A stretch of 64,000 bases of DNA from positions 186,001 through 250,000 of the forward strand of contig NZ_BMIK01000003.1 of the NCBI RefSeq assembly GCF_014642075.1, given 5' to 3'. This DNA is from Parapedobacter defluvii (lineage in GTDB: Bacteria; Bacteroidota; Bacteroidia; Sphingobacteriales; Sphingobacteriaceae). The translations under genes were made by a program, and so were the position numbers. Positions within the stretch are counted from its first letter, which is position 1. Each line of letters starts with the position of its first letter. The notes under the pieces are model-generated. The model was not told where the DNA came from. It did no database searches and worked only from the letters and a program-made list of their open reading frames with translations. This document shows positions 35,018-43,793 of this stretch, in pieces.

Positions 35018-36355
35018 TTAGTTACCTAAGGTGAAAAACTCGGCCATATTAGAAGTATTATTTCGATTGGACGCCGTGATGTATATCCGCACGTACCGGC
35101 ACGTTGCCGGCTCGCAGTAGAAATACAAAGGCCCTTCATTTTTATTATTAACGTCACCGCAATCAAATGGGGTTGCCTGTTTCCAGCTTATCCCATCGGT
35201 CGACACTTCGAACACACCGCCTCTTAGGTCGGAAGCATACGTTCCGGGACGGCGCCAAAGTTCAAATCCTTCGAGGGTGGTTTGCGCTCCCATATCGACA
35301 ACGACGGTAAATGGAAGCGTTGTCGTTCCGAAATGGGATGCATTCCAGGCGGGCTGCCAAAATGAACCGGCGTCGCCATCCAACATTTTTTCCGGTACAT
35401 CCGTCGCCCCATACGAGTCAAAAAAGCTGATGCTCCACGCCGACCGGTCCAATCGTTGGGTCGTGCTGCCATTGTTGATCCGGATGATGCCGATATTGTC
35501 AGCATCAATGCCAATCGATCTGCCGTCTATGTCGCCGCTTTGCAGCTTGACCGCGATTGCATAGACGCCCGCAGGCACGTCTGCCTTACGCAGGGAAAAC
35601 GTGACGTCTGCCGACGACACGCCCGCGGACAGAGAAGTAGCGGATTCCAACGTGTAGGCCTGCTCCGGCAACGCGCGGTAATTTGTTTGGTGGGCGGCAT
35701 TATACTCATCCAATACGGCTTGTCCTTCTATCAACTCAAAGTTGATGTCCCATCGGCTTTCAAAACCGGCAGACACCGTAAAACGGTATTCCGGCGTTTC
35801 CGGAGCATCGGGCAGCCTTACCTCGGTAACGCCCGCACCATCCAATGCCAATTGAGCTTCCAACATATGGGGCTGGACAATCAAGAGGGATTGTTCGCCG
35901 ATCGCTTCCGGCTGACTGCCGCTCAACCTGATCGGTAAAACATACTGGCTTGGATTTTCCAACTGCCCGAACGCCTCGCAGTCAAACACCACCAAAAATG
36001 GGTGCGTTCTGTGGGAGGCGGTCACTTTGCCGGAAACCTGCTCCAACGCATAACATGACGGGGGCAGCAGTTGGTAGTCCGTTCCATTGCTTTCGTTATA
36101 AGCGCCCAGCCCGGTTTCGTCGACAGCGACAGTCACGTCAATATCGGCGGGTATCTCGAACCCTGCATTCGTGACATAAAATGTGTCGGTATGCACACCC
36201 TCCACGTCGTAGAACTCGGAGATCCGTAGTCCGGCTCTGGAAAAATTAACGACCGAAGCCGGAATGTTGTCATCGATATGCCGTTTTTCACAAGAAAAGA
36301 ATAGGGCCATAAATAGCAATGCCGCTATTCCTGTTGATATATTGCGCATGTTCAT
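35018..36355 (-). CDS. DUF1735/discoidin-domain lipoprotein, module 5
   Basis: The product is about 445 residues from the ATG at 36355, with lipobox FFSC (Cys22). Two BT_3987-like/DUF1735 beta-sandwich repeats are visible, each with a YNxxNxTxYxxLPxxxYxLE motif (YNESNGTDYQLLPPSCYALE and YNAAHQTNYRALPEQAYTLE), followed by a C-terminal F5/8 type C (discoidin) domain (DRSAWSISFFDSYG to the end, with LDGDAGSFWQPAW). Proteins of this build are common surface ligand-binding subunits next to SusCD pairs in glycan loci, often with GH18-like partners. Here no glycosidase is encoded, so the ligand is open. Confidence 0.88.
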   Translation of the reverse strand: MNMRNISTGIAALLFMALFFSCEKRHIDDNIPASVVNFSRAGLRISEFYDVEGVHTDTFYVTNAGFEIPADIDVTVAVDETGLGAYNESNGTDYQLLPPSCYALEQVSGKVTASHRTHPFLVVFDCEAFGQLENPSQYVLPIRLSGSQPEAIGEQSLLIVQPHMLEAQLALDGAGVTEVRLPDAPETPEYRFTVSAGFESRWDINFELIEGQAVLDEYNAAHQTNYRALPEQAYTLESATSLSAGVSSADVTFSLRKADVPAGVYAIAVKLQSGDIDGRSIGIDADNIGIIRINNGSTTQRLDRSAWSISFFDSYGATDVPEKMLDGDAGSFWQPAWNASHFGTTTLPFTVVVDMGAQTTLEGFELWRRPGTYASDLRGGVFEVSTDGISWKQATPFDCGDVNNKNEGPLYFYCEPATCRYVRIYITASNRNNTSNMAEFFTLGN

Positions 36356-36396
36356 TCGATTTTCGTTCAACTAGTTAATTTTTTAATCCTTGCGAT

Positions 36397-38244
36397 TTAC
36401 CATCCGAGATTTTGCGTAAAATCCATGAGTGTCACGTCTTTTTCCGGAAAAGGAAACAGGTAGCATTTAGGCGTAAAAATCCGGATTCCGGTATATCCAC
36501 CCTCCTGTTGCACCACCGTACGTTTCCAAAAATCACTGGTAGGCAGGTGGTTGGATGCCCCCCATATATTCATACCGTATATGGGTCCGTTGTTTTCCTC
36601 CTCCGCGATCATCCATGTGCGGGTATCAAAAAATCGGTTGTTCTCAAAACAAAGTTCAATAAAGCGCTCGTGCCGGATCAGCTCCCGCATGTGCTGTTGG
36701 TTGCCCACAGCATCGGGATATATCTCCTCGATATTGGGCACGCCAGCTCTTCTCCTCACTTTGTTGAGGTAGAAAAGTATATCGGCATGCTGGGGATCGT
36801 ACTCGTTCAATGCTTCCACGTAGTTGAGCAGGGTCTCTGCGTACCGGAATACCGGCCATGACAAGATTCCCCAGTTGTCTGACCGGTAGCTGACCGTCGG
36901 GTCGATAAACTTCTGCCCGGTATATCCCGTGGGCGGGTAGTTGTGGCTCGTGCCGGGGCCGGAGTTGCCGTTGCGGTAAAATTGGATATCATCAATCTTC
37001 CGGGCACCGTTTCCATCGATCCATGGCAACCCGCTCCAGAAAATATTCCGGTAAAACCGGGGTTCCCGGTTCTGATACATCTTAAAGGTATTGAGTTCAA
37101 CTCCGAAAATCGGGTGCCTGAACATCGAAAAGCCCGTTTCCGAGTAATTTGATTGGGGATCGATGACGGGAACCGCCCCGCTGTTGGTATACCCCGTAAT
37201 GGGATAACGCCCATTGTCCATGGCAAATGCATCCACCAATTTCTGTGTAAGGCCCACACCTCCGTAGCCCTGTACCACCTGCGGGGATGAATTTCTCCTA
37301 AACCCGTAGGCCGATCCTTCCATCGTGAAGATGTACTCCGTGTTCTCGCCTGTTCGGGTGTTGTACAGATCATGCAGTGCCGCATAGGGGTCGTAATCGG
37401 CATTATCCATCTCCCTTTCGCCCATGAGTGAGTAACGCCCTAGATCAATAACAGCTTTATTGGCCGCGGCCGCCAGTTGCCACTTGCCGGCGTCATAACC
37501 GGTCGGAAACAGCGGTCCGTTCCGGCCGATCACGCCCTTATAGATGTCGGCCCCATTAAACAGCGGCCGGGCTGCATAGAGAAGCAACCGGGCTTTGGTG
37601 GCCATAGCCGCGCCTTTAGTAGCCCGTCCCCACCATTCTGCCCCCCACGATGCCGGCAATTGCTCGGCACTGGCATCCAATTCAGCAACCACAAAGTTGA
37701 CGCACTCATCCCATGTATTCCGTTCGCGATCGCCCAGGTTGGGATCATTGAAATCGACCAGTTCATCGCCAAGCAGAAAGACCGGTCCATACAGACGCAT
37801 CAAATTGTAATAATAAAATGCGCGGAGAAATCGGGCTTCGCTGTACCAGATGGCTGCCTCAGTCTCGCTAAGCGGGCTTTCAAATACATGCTGCATGAAA
37901 TAGGTAGCCTCCCGGATGCCTTTGTAGTATTGATCGTAAAAGCGGTTGCTATAGTTGTTGCTCGATGGAGACCACAGATCTTGATTGATGGCGGCAAATG
38001 GCCTTCCGATGTAGGCAATCGTTGCTTCATCGGATGACCCCTCCCAGGGATGAAAATCGCCATTGTGTTCATTTTCCCGGGGCATGTAGGAATACACATT
38101 CATCAGGTATTCCCGGGTCGATTCTTCTTTCAGGAAGATGTCTGCTGCCGTCAATGCATCGTCGGGCTGCCTCTCTAAGTATTTCTCGCAGCCGGAGAGC
38201 GCCAACAAACCGAAGAAAACGAGGTATATAAAGATACGTTTCAT
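36397..38244 (-). CDS. SusD/RagB-family lipoprotein, module 5
   Basis: The product is 615 residues from the ATG at 38244; the frame extends into susC but MKRIFIYLVFFGLLALSGC is the lipoprotein signal (Cys19). It is a classic large SusD with CEKYLERQPDDALTAADIFLKEESTREYL at the start and VRRRAGVPNIEE and IRHERFIELCFENNRFFDTRTW near the end. It pairs with the SusC encoded 8 bases upstream and is the longest SusD here. Confidence 0.95.
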   Translation of the reverse strand: MKRIFIYLVFFGLLALSGCEKYLERQPDDALTAADIFLKEESTREYLMNVYSYMPRENEHNGDFHPWEGSSDEATIAYIGRPFAAINQDLWSPSSNNYSNRFYDQYYKGIREATYFMQHVFESPLSETEAAIWYSEARFLRAFYYYNLMRLYGPVFLLGDELVDFNDPNLGDRERNTWDECVNFVVAELDASAEQLPASWGAEWWGRATKGAAMATKARLLLYAARPLFNGADIYKGVIGRNGPLFPTGYDAGKWQLAAAANKAVIDLGRYSLMGEREMDNADYDPYAALHDLYNTRTGENTEYIFTMEGSAYGFRRNSSPQVVQGYGGVGLTQKLVDAFAMDNGRYPITGYTNSGAVPVIDPQSNYSETGFSMFRHPIFGVELNTFKMYQNREPRFYRNIFWSGLPWIDGNGARKIDDIQFYRNGNSGPGTSHNYPPTGYTGQKFIDPTVSYRSDNWGILSWPVFRYAETLLNYVEALNEYDPQHADILFYLNKVRRRAGVPNIEEIYPDAVGNQQHMRELIRHERFIELCFENNRFFDTRTWMIAEEENNGPIYGMNIWGASNHLPTSDFWKRTVVQQEGGYTGIRIFTPKCYLFPFPEKDVTLMDFTQNLGW

Positions 38245-38252
38245 GTCTTGTG

Positions 38253-41200
38253 TTATAAACTCATGTTTAATCCTATATTGAAAATCCGATTCGGTGGGAA
38301 CGTGGTGGCTCCGGTTTGTAAATCGGGATCCCATAGCTTAAAGTTGGCAAACGTCAATAGGTTCACACCTGATACGTAAATCCGCAACCCCTTGATCCGG
38401 GCCTTCTGCATGAGCCTTTCGGGGAGGAGATAACCCAATTCGGCATTTTTCAGCCGAAGGTACGATCCGTCCGCCATCCAGAAGGAGGATGCTACGTTGT
38501 TGTTGGGGTTGGGAGCCGTAGTCAGGCGCGGGTATTTGGCATCCGGATTCTCCGGAGTCCAGTAGTTGTCGACCACGTCTGCAAAAATACCCGATTCATT
38601 CATATTACGTGCCGTAATCGGGTTGGTCAGGTCTGATTGGAACAGGAAGTTCACGTTGCCATTTCCCTGAAAGAAGAGCGACGCATCGAAGGCTTTCCAG
38701 CGTGCCGACAGGCCAAAGCCGTACACTACCTCCGGCACGTTGGTATAACCAATCGCCTTCCGGTCGAAGGTATTCACCACACCGTCTCCGTTCAGGTCCA
38801 GGTATTTGATATCACCCGGCTGCACCTGCCCGCCCACATTTTGTACAGGCCACGCATCGATTTCCTCCTGATTTTGGAACAGCCCTGCGGCAATGTATCC
38901 AAATTGCTGCCAGCGTGCCTGCCCGGTGCTGTACAGATAAGGATCGTCATATTCCGGTTGGTCCTGGTTCAGAACGATGTTGCGCGCGAACGTATAGTTA
39001 GCCAATCCGGAAAGAAAGACCTCACCCAATGTCTGGTTGTACCGAAGCGACAGATCGACCCCGGAGTTGCGCATTTCACCGATATTGACGTAGGGTGTGG
39101 TGCTGATCCCGACATAAGAAGGAATGGTGCCCCGTTGCAGGAAAATACCCGTCCGGTTCTCCCGGAAATAATCGGCCTGCAGGTTCAGAGCATTGAAAAA
39201 CGACAAATCCACACCGACGTTCAGTTTCCGGGCCTTTTCCCAGCTTACATTGTCATTGGCCCAATCGCCCACAGCATAAGTGGGTTGTGCTCCCGCTCCT
39301 TCTCCGAATCCGATCCCGGAATTTCCTGAATTGATAGTCTCTAAATAAATAAAGCGCCGGTTACCACCGATTTCATTGTTGCCCACAGTACCCAGGGAGC
39401 CCCTCAGTTTGAACATGCTGACCACGTCGGTGAGTGGGCTAAAAAACGGTTCATTGGAGATCATCCACCCCAGGGCTATCGATGGGAAGAACCCGAATCG
39501 CTTGCCCGGAGAGAAATTTTCCGACCCATTGTACCCGAAATTGCCCTCGATGAAATACCTGTTGGCGTAGTCGTATGTCAACCGGGCCGCAATTCCCTGG
39601 TTTTTGTAAGGGAGGGCCAACTGAGACGTAGCCACGCCCACCTCGTTGCGCTGGGATTGCTGGTAAAGCAGCAGTCCGCCCAAATTGTGCTCTCCGAAAC
39701 TGCGCGCGTAATTTGCAGAAGCCTCCAGATAAAACCTTCTCGTACCCGTACGGGTTTCGGAATAGTTGAGTGTCTGCTGTCCTTCCACACGTCTCACCAT
39801 CTCCAATTCACCGTTTTCATCCCTTCCTGTAGCGATCCATTGCTCGGCTGTGCGCGTACGGTTGTGTGCGCTGTAATTCAACGCGTCAAACGAAGCTTTC
39901 AGATTCAAAGACAGGCCTTTGGTCACATACTCACCCAGATCCTGGGTAATACCAAACAACGACTGTGCATTATTCCAGAATGCTTCCCGGTAGCCGGTTT
40001 GCGTGAGCAGTGCATAGGGGTTATATCCCTGCATGTCTCCCGGCCCGGGAAATAACCCGTTGGAATATACCATGGGAAACGAATTGGGGGTCGTTTTAAG
40101 CGCATAGTCCCAGATCGTACCACTGGCCGAACCGGGATCGTTTTTCCGCTCAAACTTGGTCGTCAGGTTGATGTTCAGTTTAGTATACTTAAAAATCTGT
40201 ACATCTACGTTGGAACGGAAATTGTAAGCCCGGTAGAAGTTGGAGGTGTTGTAAGCTTTCAGGTTGTCTGCCTTAAAAAGGCCGTTTTCACCATAATAGC
40301 CACCCGACACATAGTAGTTGACCGTGTTGGACCCACCGCTCACATTGAGGTTGACCCGGTTATTGTTTGAATAATTCTTGTATAATTCGTTTATCCAATC
40401 GACATTGGGATACAGGTCGGGATCCGAACCCGTCCGGTAGGCTTCAACGGCTGCTGCGGGGAAATAGTCAAATCCACTGGCTGCATTGTACATTTCCGCA
40501 AACTGCACGGAATTAGCCATTTCCGGAATATTTGTAGGACTGAGAAAGCCCTGCTCGGCCTTTACAGAAATCTGTGGCTGACCGATTTTCCCCGACCGCG
40601 TGGTAATCAATACAACGCCATTGGCTCCCCTGACCCCGTAGACAGCCGTCGCGGCGGCATCTTTTAAGATGGAAAATTCCTGGATGTCTTCCGGATCCAC
40701 CAGGTCAATATCCCGTTCGATCCCATCCACCAGTACCAGCGGATTGGCCGTTCCCAATGTACTGACCCCACGGATCCAAAAGGTAGACCCCGCTCCGGGC
40801 TCCCCGCTTCGCTGGATGGCGATGACCCCGGACAGTTTGCCGGCCAAACTGCTCGACACTTTGGAAACCGGCGCCAACAGCAGGTCTTTTGAAACTGTCG
40901 ATATTGCACCGATCACACTTGCTTTCTTCTGCACGCCGTATCCCACAACCACCACTTCGTCCAAATCGGCCGCACCGGGCGCTAAAACAATGTCAAGGTC
41001 CCGGGATTGGGTTACCTGAATCGTTTGTTTCTGGTAGCCCACCATGGAAAACACCAACGTTGCCGAAGCAGCCGGCACCTGCACAATGTACATCCCGTTG
41101 GCGTCTGTATAGGTGCCGGCCGTTGGATGATCCTCCACGGCAACGGAAACCCCTTGCATGGGATTTCCCAATGAGTCCATGACCGATCCCTTGACCTCAA

Positions 41201-41621
41201 TCTTTTCCTGCGCCAACGTAGCATTGTACTGCCGGCTGGCATAGACCACCACTTTTCCGTTGACCTCTTTATAAACCAAGGGAAGGCCAGACAATAATTT
41301 CACTAATACCCGCTCTACAGATTCCGAACGGGATGATACGCTTACCCGAAACTGATTTAGTTGTTCTTCGTTATAGGTGAAGGACAAGCCGGACAGCTGT
41401 GCAAGTTGCTTAATCGTTTGCCCCAATGGTTGATTAACCACAGAAAAGCTTACTTTGTTTTTTTTCAGGTGCTGCGCATGGGCCGGTGAGGCCGACAACA
41501 ATTGGAATACCGTACTGAATGTGGCGATAAGTATCAAAAAGGTACGCATGAGGAGGGTACGTTTGCTTGATAGCTGTCGTAGAAAAAAAGCAATAGTTTT
41601 CCCACGAGATGATTTTTTCAT
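38253..41621 (-). CDS. SusC/RagA-family TonB-linked outer membrane receptor, module 5
   Basis: The 1122-residue protein has a long basic N-terminus before the signal peptide (about 23-50, ending PAHAQ), an STN domain (about 56-125), a CarboxypepD_reg-like domain (about 137-208) of the common type (GNPMQGVSVAVEDHPTAGTYTDANG) rather than the LNRS type of modules 1-4, a TonB box DEVVVVGYGVQKKASVIGAI, a plug with LKDAAATAVYGVRGANGV, and a barrel. Together with its large SusD this marks module 5 as a different lineage from the other four. Confidence 0.96.
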   Translation of the reverse strand: MKKSSRGKTIAFFLRQLSSKRTLLMRTFLILIATFSTVFQLLSASPAHAQHLKKNKVSFSVVNQPLGQTIKQLAQLSGLSFTYNEEQLNQFRVSVSSRSESVERVLVKLLSGLPLVYKEVNGKVVVYASRQYNATLAQEKIEVKGSVMDSLGNPMQGVSVAVEDHPTAGTYTDANGMYIVQVPAASATLVFSMVGYQKQTIQVTQSRDLDIVLAPGAADLDEVVVVGYGVQKKASVIGAISTVSKDLLLAPVSKVSSSLAGKLSGVIAIQRSGEPGAGSTFWIRGVSTLGTANPLVLVDGIERDIDLVDPEDIQEFSILKDAAATAVYGVRGANGVVLITTRSGKIGQPQISVKAEQGFLSPTNIPEMANSVQFAEMYNAASGFDYFPAAAVEAYRTGSDPDLYPNVDWINELYKNYSNNNRVNLNVSGGSNTVNYYVSGGYYGENGLFKADNLKAYNTSNFYRAYNFRSNVDVQIFKYTKLNINLTTKFERKNDPGSASGTIWDYALKTTPNSFPMVYSNGLFPGPGDMQGYNPYALLTQTGYREAFWNNAQSLFGITQDLGEYVTKGLSLNLKASFDALNYSAHNRTRTAEQWIATGRDENGELEMVRRVEGQQTLNYSETRTGTRRFYLEASANYARSFGEHNLGGLLLYQQSQRNEVGVATSQLALPYKNQGIAARLTYDYANRYFIEGNFGYNGSENFSPGKRFGFFPSIALGWMISNEPFFSPLTDVVSMFKLRGSLGTVGNNEIGGNRRFIYLETINSGNSGIGFGEGAGAQPTYAVGDWANDNVSWEKARKLNVGVDLSFFNALNLQADYFRENRTGIFLQRGTIPSYVGISTTPYVNIGEMRNSGVDLSLRYNQTLGEVFLSGLANYTFARNIVLNQDQPEYDDPYLYSTGQARWQQFGYIAAGLFQNQEEIDAWPVQNVGGQVQPGDIKYLDLNGDGVVNTFDRKAIGYTNVPEVVYGFGLSARWKAFDASLFFQGNGNVNFLFQSDLTNPITARNMNESGIFADVVDNYWTPENPDAKYPRLTTAPNPNNNVASSFWMADGSYLRLKNAELGYLLPERLMQKARIKGLRIYVSGVNLLTFANFKLWDPDLQTGATTFPPNRIFNIGLNMSL

Positions 41622-41634
41622 ATCTTAGTCACTG

Positions 41635-41709
41635 TTTTTAAATGATTTTCGAACGATTATTTAAAACGTGGGCATGCGCCGGCTTTCCTCCGGTTCATGC
41701 CGTTTTTTT
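41635..41709 (+). ncRNA. candidate cis-antisense RNA opposing the susC leader, module 5
   Basis: A strong plus-strand terminator is present: GGCATG (41671-41676) with CATGCC (41696-41701) and inner CCGG/CCGG, followed by G and seven Ts (41703-41709). The nearest promoter-like box, TATCTTAG (41621-41628), misses the consensus by one base. The hairpin is also followed by TTTT on the minus strand and so may serve both directions, ending the sigma-FecR transcript as well. Confidence 0.3.
41671..41709. terminator. probable bidirectional terminator between FecR and SusC, module 5
   Basis: The stem-loop at 41671-41701 is flanked by a T-tract on the plus strand (41703-41709) and, on the minus strand, by CACG then TTTT (41666-41663). 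It lies 52 bases past the FecR stop. Confidence 0.6.
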
Positions 41710-41760
41710 ATTGTCAGGGTTATGTTATTTCCATCGTATCTCCTTCCATATATTTTTTGA

Positions 41761-42771
41761 TTAATTTGTTTCCGCGCATCCGCCACCGGTGATGACGATC
41801 CGATTTCTTTTAACCTGATACGTAAACTGGTTGACCAAACTGACGACACTCAACAATTCCTCCCAGGTTTCATCTCCGGCCAGCGTATGGGTGATACGGC
41901 ATCTACGTAAATCGTTGTTGGTGAATTCGAGTTTCATATCATACCGTTTGGCAATGAAATCCGCCAATTCAGCCATCGTGATGTTGGTTAGCTCGAAAGT
42001 TTGAGGTTTCCAAGTTAACAGCGATGCAACGTCTTTCCTTTCTTTGCTGAATGAGTTGCTGTCTGCTCCGCGTATAGCAAATTCACCGGGCTCCAACGTA
42101 AGCTGTTGTGACCGATGGAGTACCTGCACTTTACCTGTCAGCAAGCCTACTGATTGTTCGGAAGCCGCGCTTTTTGCTATAAATGTTGTGCCCAGCACCT
42201 GTATGGTCATTTGCCTGCCATTTATGACAAATGGCTGCCGGGCATCGTGGGCTACGTCGAAATACCCTTCTCCTTCCAAACTGACATGACGGTTATCCTG
42301 GCCGAATCCTGCGGCTAACCGCAATTCACTGTTCCGGTTAAGGGACACCAACGTACCATCGGGAAGTAATACCTGCCTTATTCCGTCATGACTGGCGAAT
42401 ACTTCCCCCACATACTGTATTTCTTTGTGGCCGCTGTTGTTGACAGATAATATCTTTCGATTGATCATGAAATAGCATGCAAAACCGGAAACTAACAGCA
42501 AGCAGGCTACCAGGCCAAGGTATTTTTTGGGCCAAGCCGCCTTTTTTTGTTCATGCGGAGGGTGCGTTGGGTGCATCATTGTTGTAGAAAGCGTCTGTTC
42601 CAGCCGCTCTTTGATTTCTTCCACGCGGGCTTCGGGCAGTTCATCAAGTATGGCATCCCGGCTATCAAAAGCATCGAAATAACTATCCAAAAGCGCCTGC
42701 TCTTCCTTAGACAACGGGATACCCTGCACGTATTTATCGATCAGTTGTTCGAATGCTTTTCTTTTCTCCAT
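41761..42771 (-). CDS. FecR-family anti-sigma factor, module 5
   Basis: The 336-residue protein has a cytoplasmic N-terminus (FEQLIDKYVQGIPLSKEEQALLDSYFDAF), a membrane helix (about 84-104, LGLVACLLLVSGFACYFMI), a FecR domain (LPDGTLVSLNRNSELRLAAGFG, GEGYFDVAHDARQPFVING, VLGTTFIAKS) and a DUF4974-like end (LTNITMAELADFIAKRYDMKLEF). It is the most divergent of the five FecR proteins, in keeping with the different lineage of module 5. It would control the sigma factor at 42862-43413. Confidence 0.93.
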   Translation of the reverse strand: MEKRKAFEQLIDKYVQGIPLSKEEQALLDSYFDAFDSRDAILDELPEARVEEIKERLEQTLSTTMMHPTHPPHEQKKAAWPKKYLGLVACLLLVSGFACYFMINRKILSVNNSGHKEIQYVGEVFASHDGIRQVLLPDGTLVSLNRNSELRLAAGFGQDNRHVSLEGEGYFDVAHDARQPFVINGRQMTIQVLGTTFIAKSAASEQSVGLLTGKVQVLHRSQQLTLEPGEFAIRGADSNSFSKERKDVASLLTWKPQTFELTNITMAELADFIAKRYDMKLEFTNNDLRRCRITHTLAGDETWEELLSVVSLVNQFTYQVKRNRIVITGGGCAETN

Positions 42772-42861
42772 CTTGCCGGATCAAGTGGCCGTACCACCAT
42801 CTTCCCTTTTTATAAAGACATACCGCAAAGTGGATTTCTTCCCGAAAAAATTTTTACTTTT

Positions 42862-43413
42862 TTATAATAATAGGGATAAGAGCTTGGTTTTTAAGTCGAG
42901 GTGGGTGAGCGACAATTGGTTTTGGACGGTCTTCTGCGAAATGTTCATGATGCCCGCAATTTCAGAGGTACTTTTTTCTTCTTCATACCGCATCTTGAAC
43001 AGTCGCCGTTTATTGTCAGGCAGTTTAGCGAGCCACTGGTGGAGCCTTTCATGAAGCTCTTTTTCAAGGAGCGATACATCCGCTGCGGCCGTGTTGGACA
43101 GCCGCTCGAACCGCTCGAAAAACTGCGCAGTGGACTTGCCTTTGCGAATGGCCTTATATACCTGAAATTTCACCGCTTGGTGGAGGTATGCAGGTAAATG
43201 AGGGATCTCCAGTTCAAACCGCCTTGCCCAAAGATCGCAATAGATTTCCTGTACAATATCAAATGCCAGTTCATAATCCATCAGCCGCTTGTACGCCTTA
43301 TTATACAATTCCCGCCAATACCGCTCGTAAATTAATGTAAATGCACTTTCATTGCCTTCCCGGAGCCGGGATACCAATTCGCTATCACAGATTTGAGTAT
43401 CGCTTCTTTTCAT
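42862..43413 (-). CDS. ECF RNA polymerase sigma factor, module 5
   Basis: The product is about 183 residues from the ATG at 43413 (MKRSDTQICDSELVSRL), or nine more from the ATG at 43440; neither has a clear ribosome site. It has region 2 (YELAFDIVQEIYCDLWARR) and region 4 (KSTSEIAGIMNISQKTVQNQLSLTHLDLKTKL). The C-terminal tail is very short (LSLLL). A TAnnTTTG box lies at 43514-43521, leaving a leader of about 70-100 bases, longer than for the other sigma genes. Confidence 0.92.
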   Translation of the reverse strand: MKRSDTQICDSELVSRLREGNESAFTLIYERYWRELYNKAYKRLMDYELAFDIVQEIYCDLWARRFELEIPHLPAYLHQAVKFQVYKAIRKGKSTAQFFERFERLSNTAAADVSLLEKELHERLHQWLAKLPDNKRRLFKMRYEEEKSTSEIAGIMNISQKTVQNQLSLTHLDLKTKLLSLLL

Positions 43414-43513
43414 TCGAACGTTGTTTAACGTAGCCCTCATGCAACCGATATACTGTAATTTCAACAAGCCTATTGCAGTTACGATAGAATCCGGGCGGCA
43501 ACCACGACGCGTA

Positions 43514-43521
43514 CAAACTTA
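43514..43521 (-). promoter_or_regulatory. -7 element of the module 5 sigma gene
   Basis: Minus-strand TAAGTTTG fits TAnnTTTG. No -33 TTG/TTTG is seen at the usual distance. Confidence 0.4.
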
Positions 43522-43767
43522 CTATTGGGATATCACCCTAATATTAAATTATTGTTAGTCATTTATGTCGTTCTCAGTTATAGGACGTTGTTGGAAGAAA
43601 GGATGGCATGTACTATTACCGATAGGAAACAGAAGAAATCTGTAATATAAAATCAAAATTACTATTAAAAAACAAGTAATATTATAAATAATTAATAGGT
43701 ATAAAAACCTTATAATCCCTTATAAATTCCCTAGAAAACCCCTAGTAAATATGTAAAAGTTTAAGGC

Positions 43768-43783
43768 AAACTATAGTTTGCTT
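43768..43783. repeat. 16-bp perfect palindrome downstream of the acyltransferase gene
   Basis: GCAAACTATAGTTTGC is self-complementary over its full length. It may be a weak terminator stem or a protein-binding site. Confidence 0.5.
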
Positions 43784-43793
43784 ATTTATCGGT

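Larger units (their letters stand above)
43414..43793. other. AT-rich intergenic region
   Basis: There is no gene here. It holds the minus-strand -7 box TAAGTTTG (43514-43521) for the module 5 sigma gene, a strongly AT-rich stretch from about 43640 to 43770 with near-repeats (CCTTATAA twice, CCCTAG twice), and the perfect 16-bp palindrome GCAAACTATAGTTTGC (43768-43783), 10 bases past the stop of the acyltransferase gene. Confidence 0.65.

Noticed and set aside
43641-43790. Replication origin or plasmid origin in the AT-rich spacer
   Set aside because: No DnaA-box cluster, iterons or replication gene was found; AT-richness alone is not evidence.
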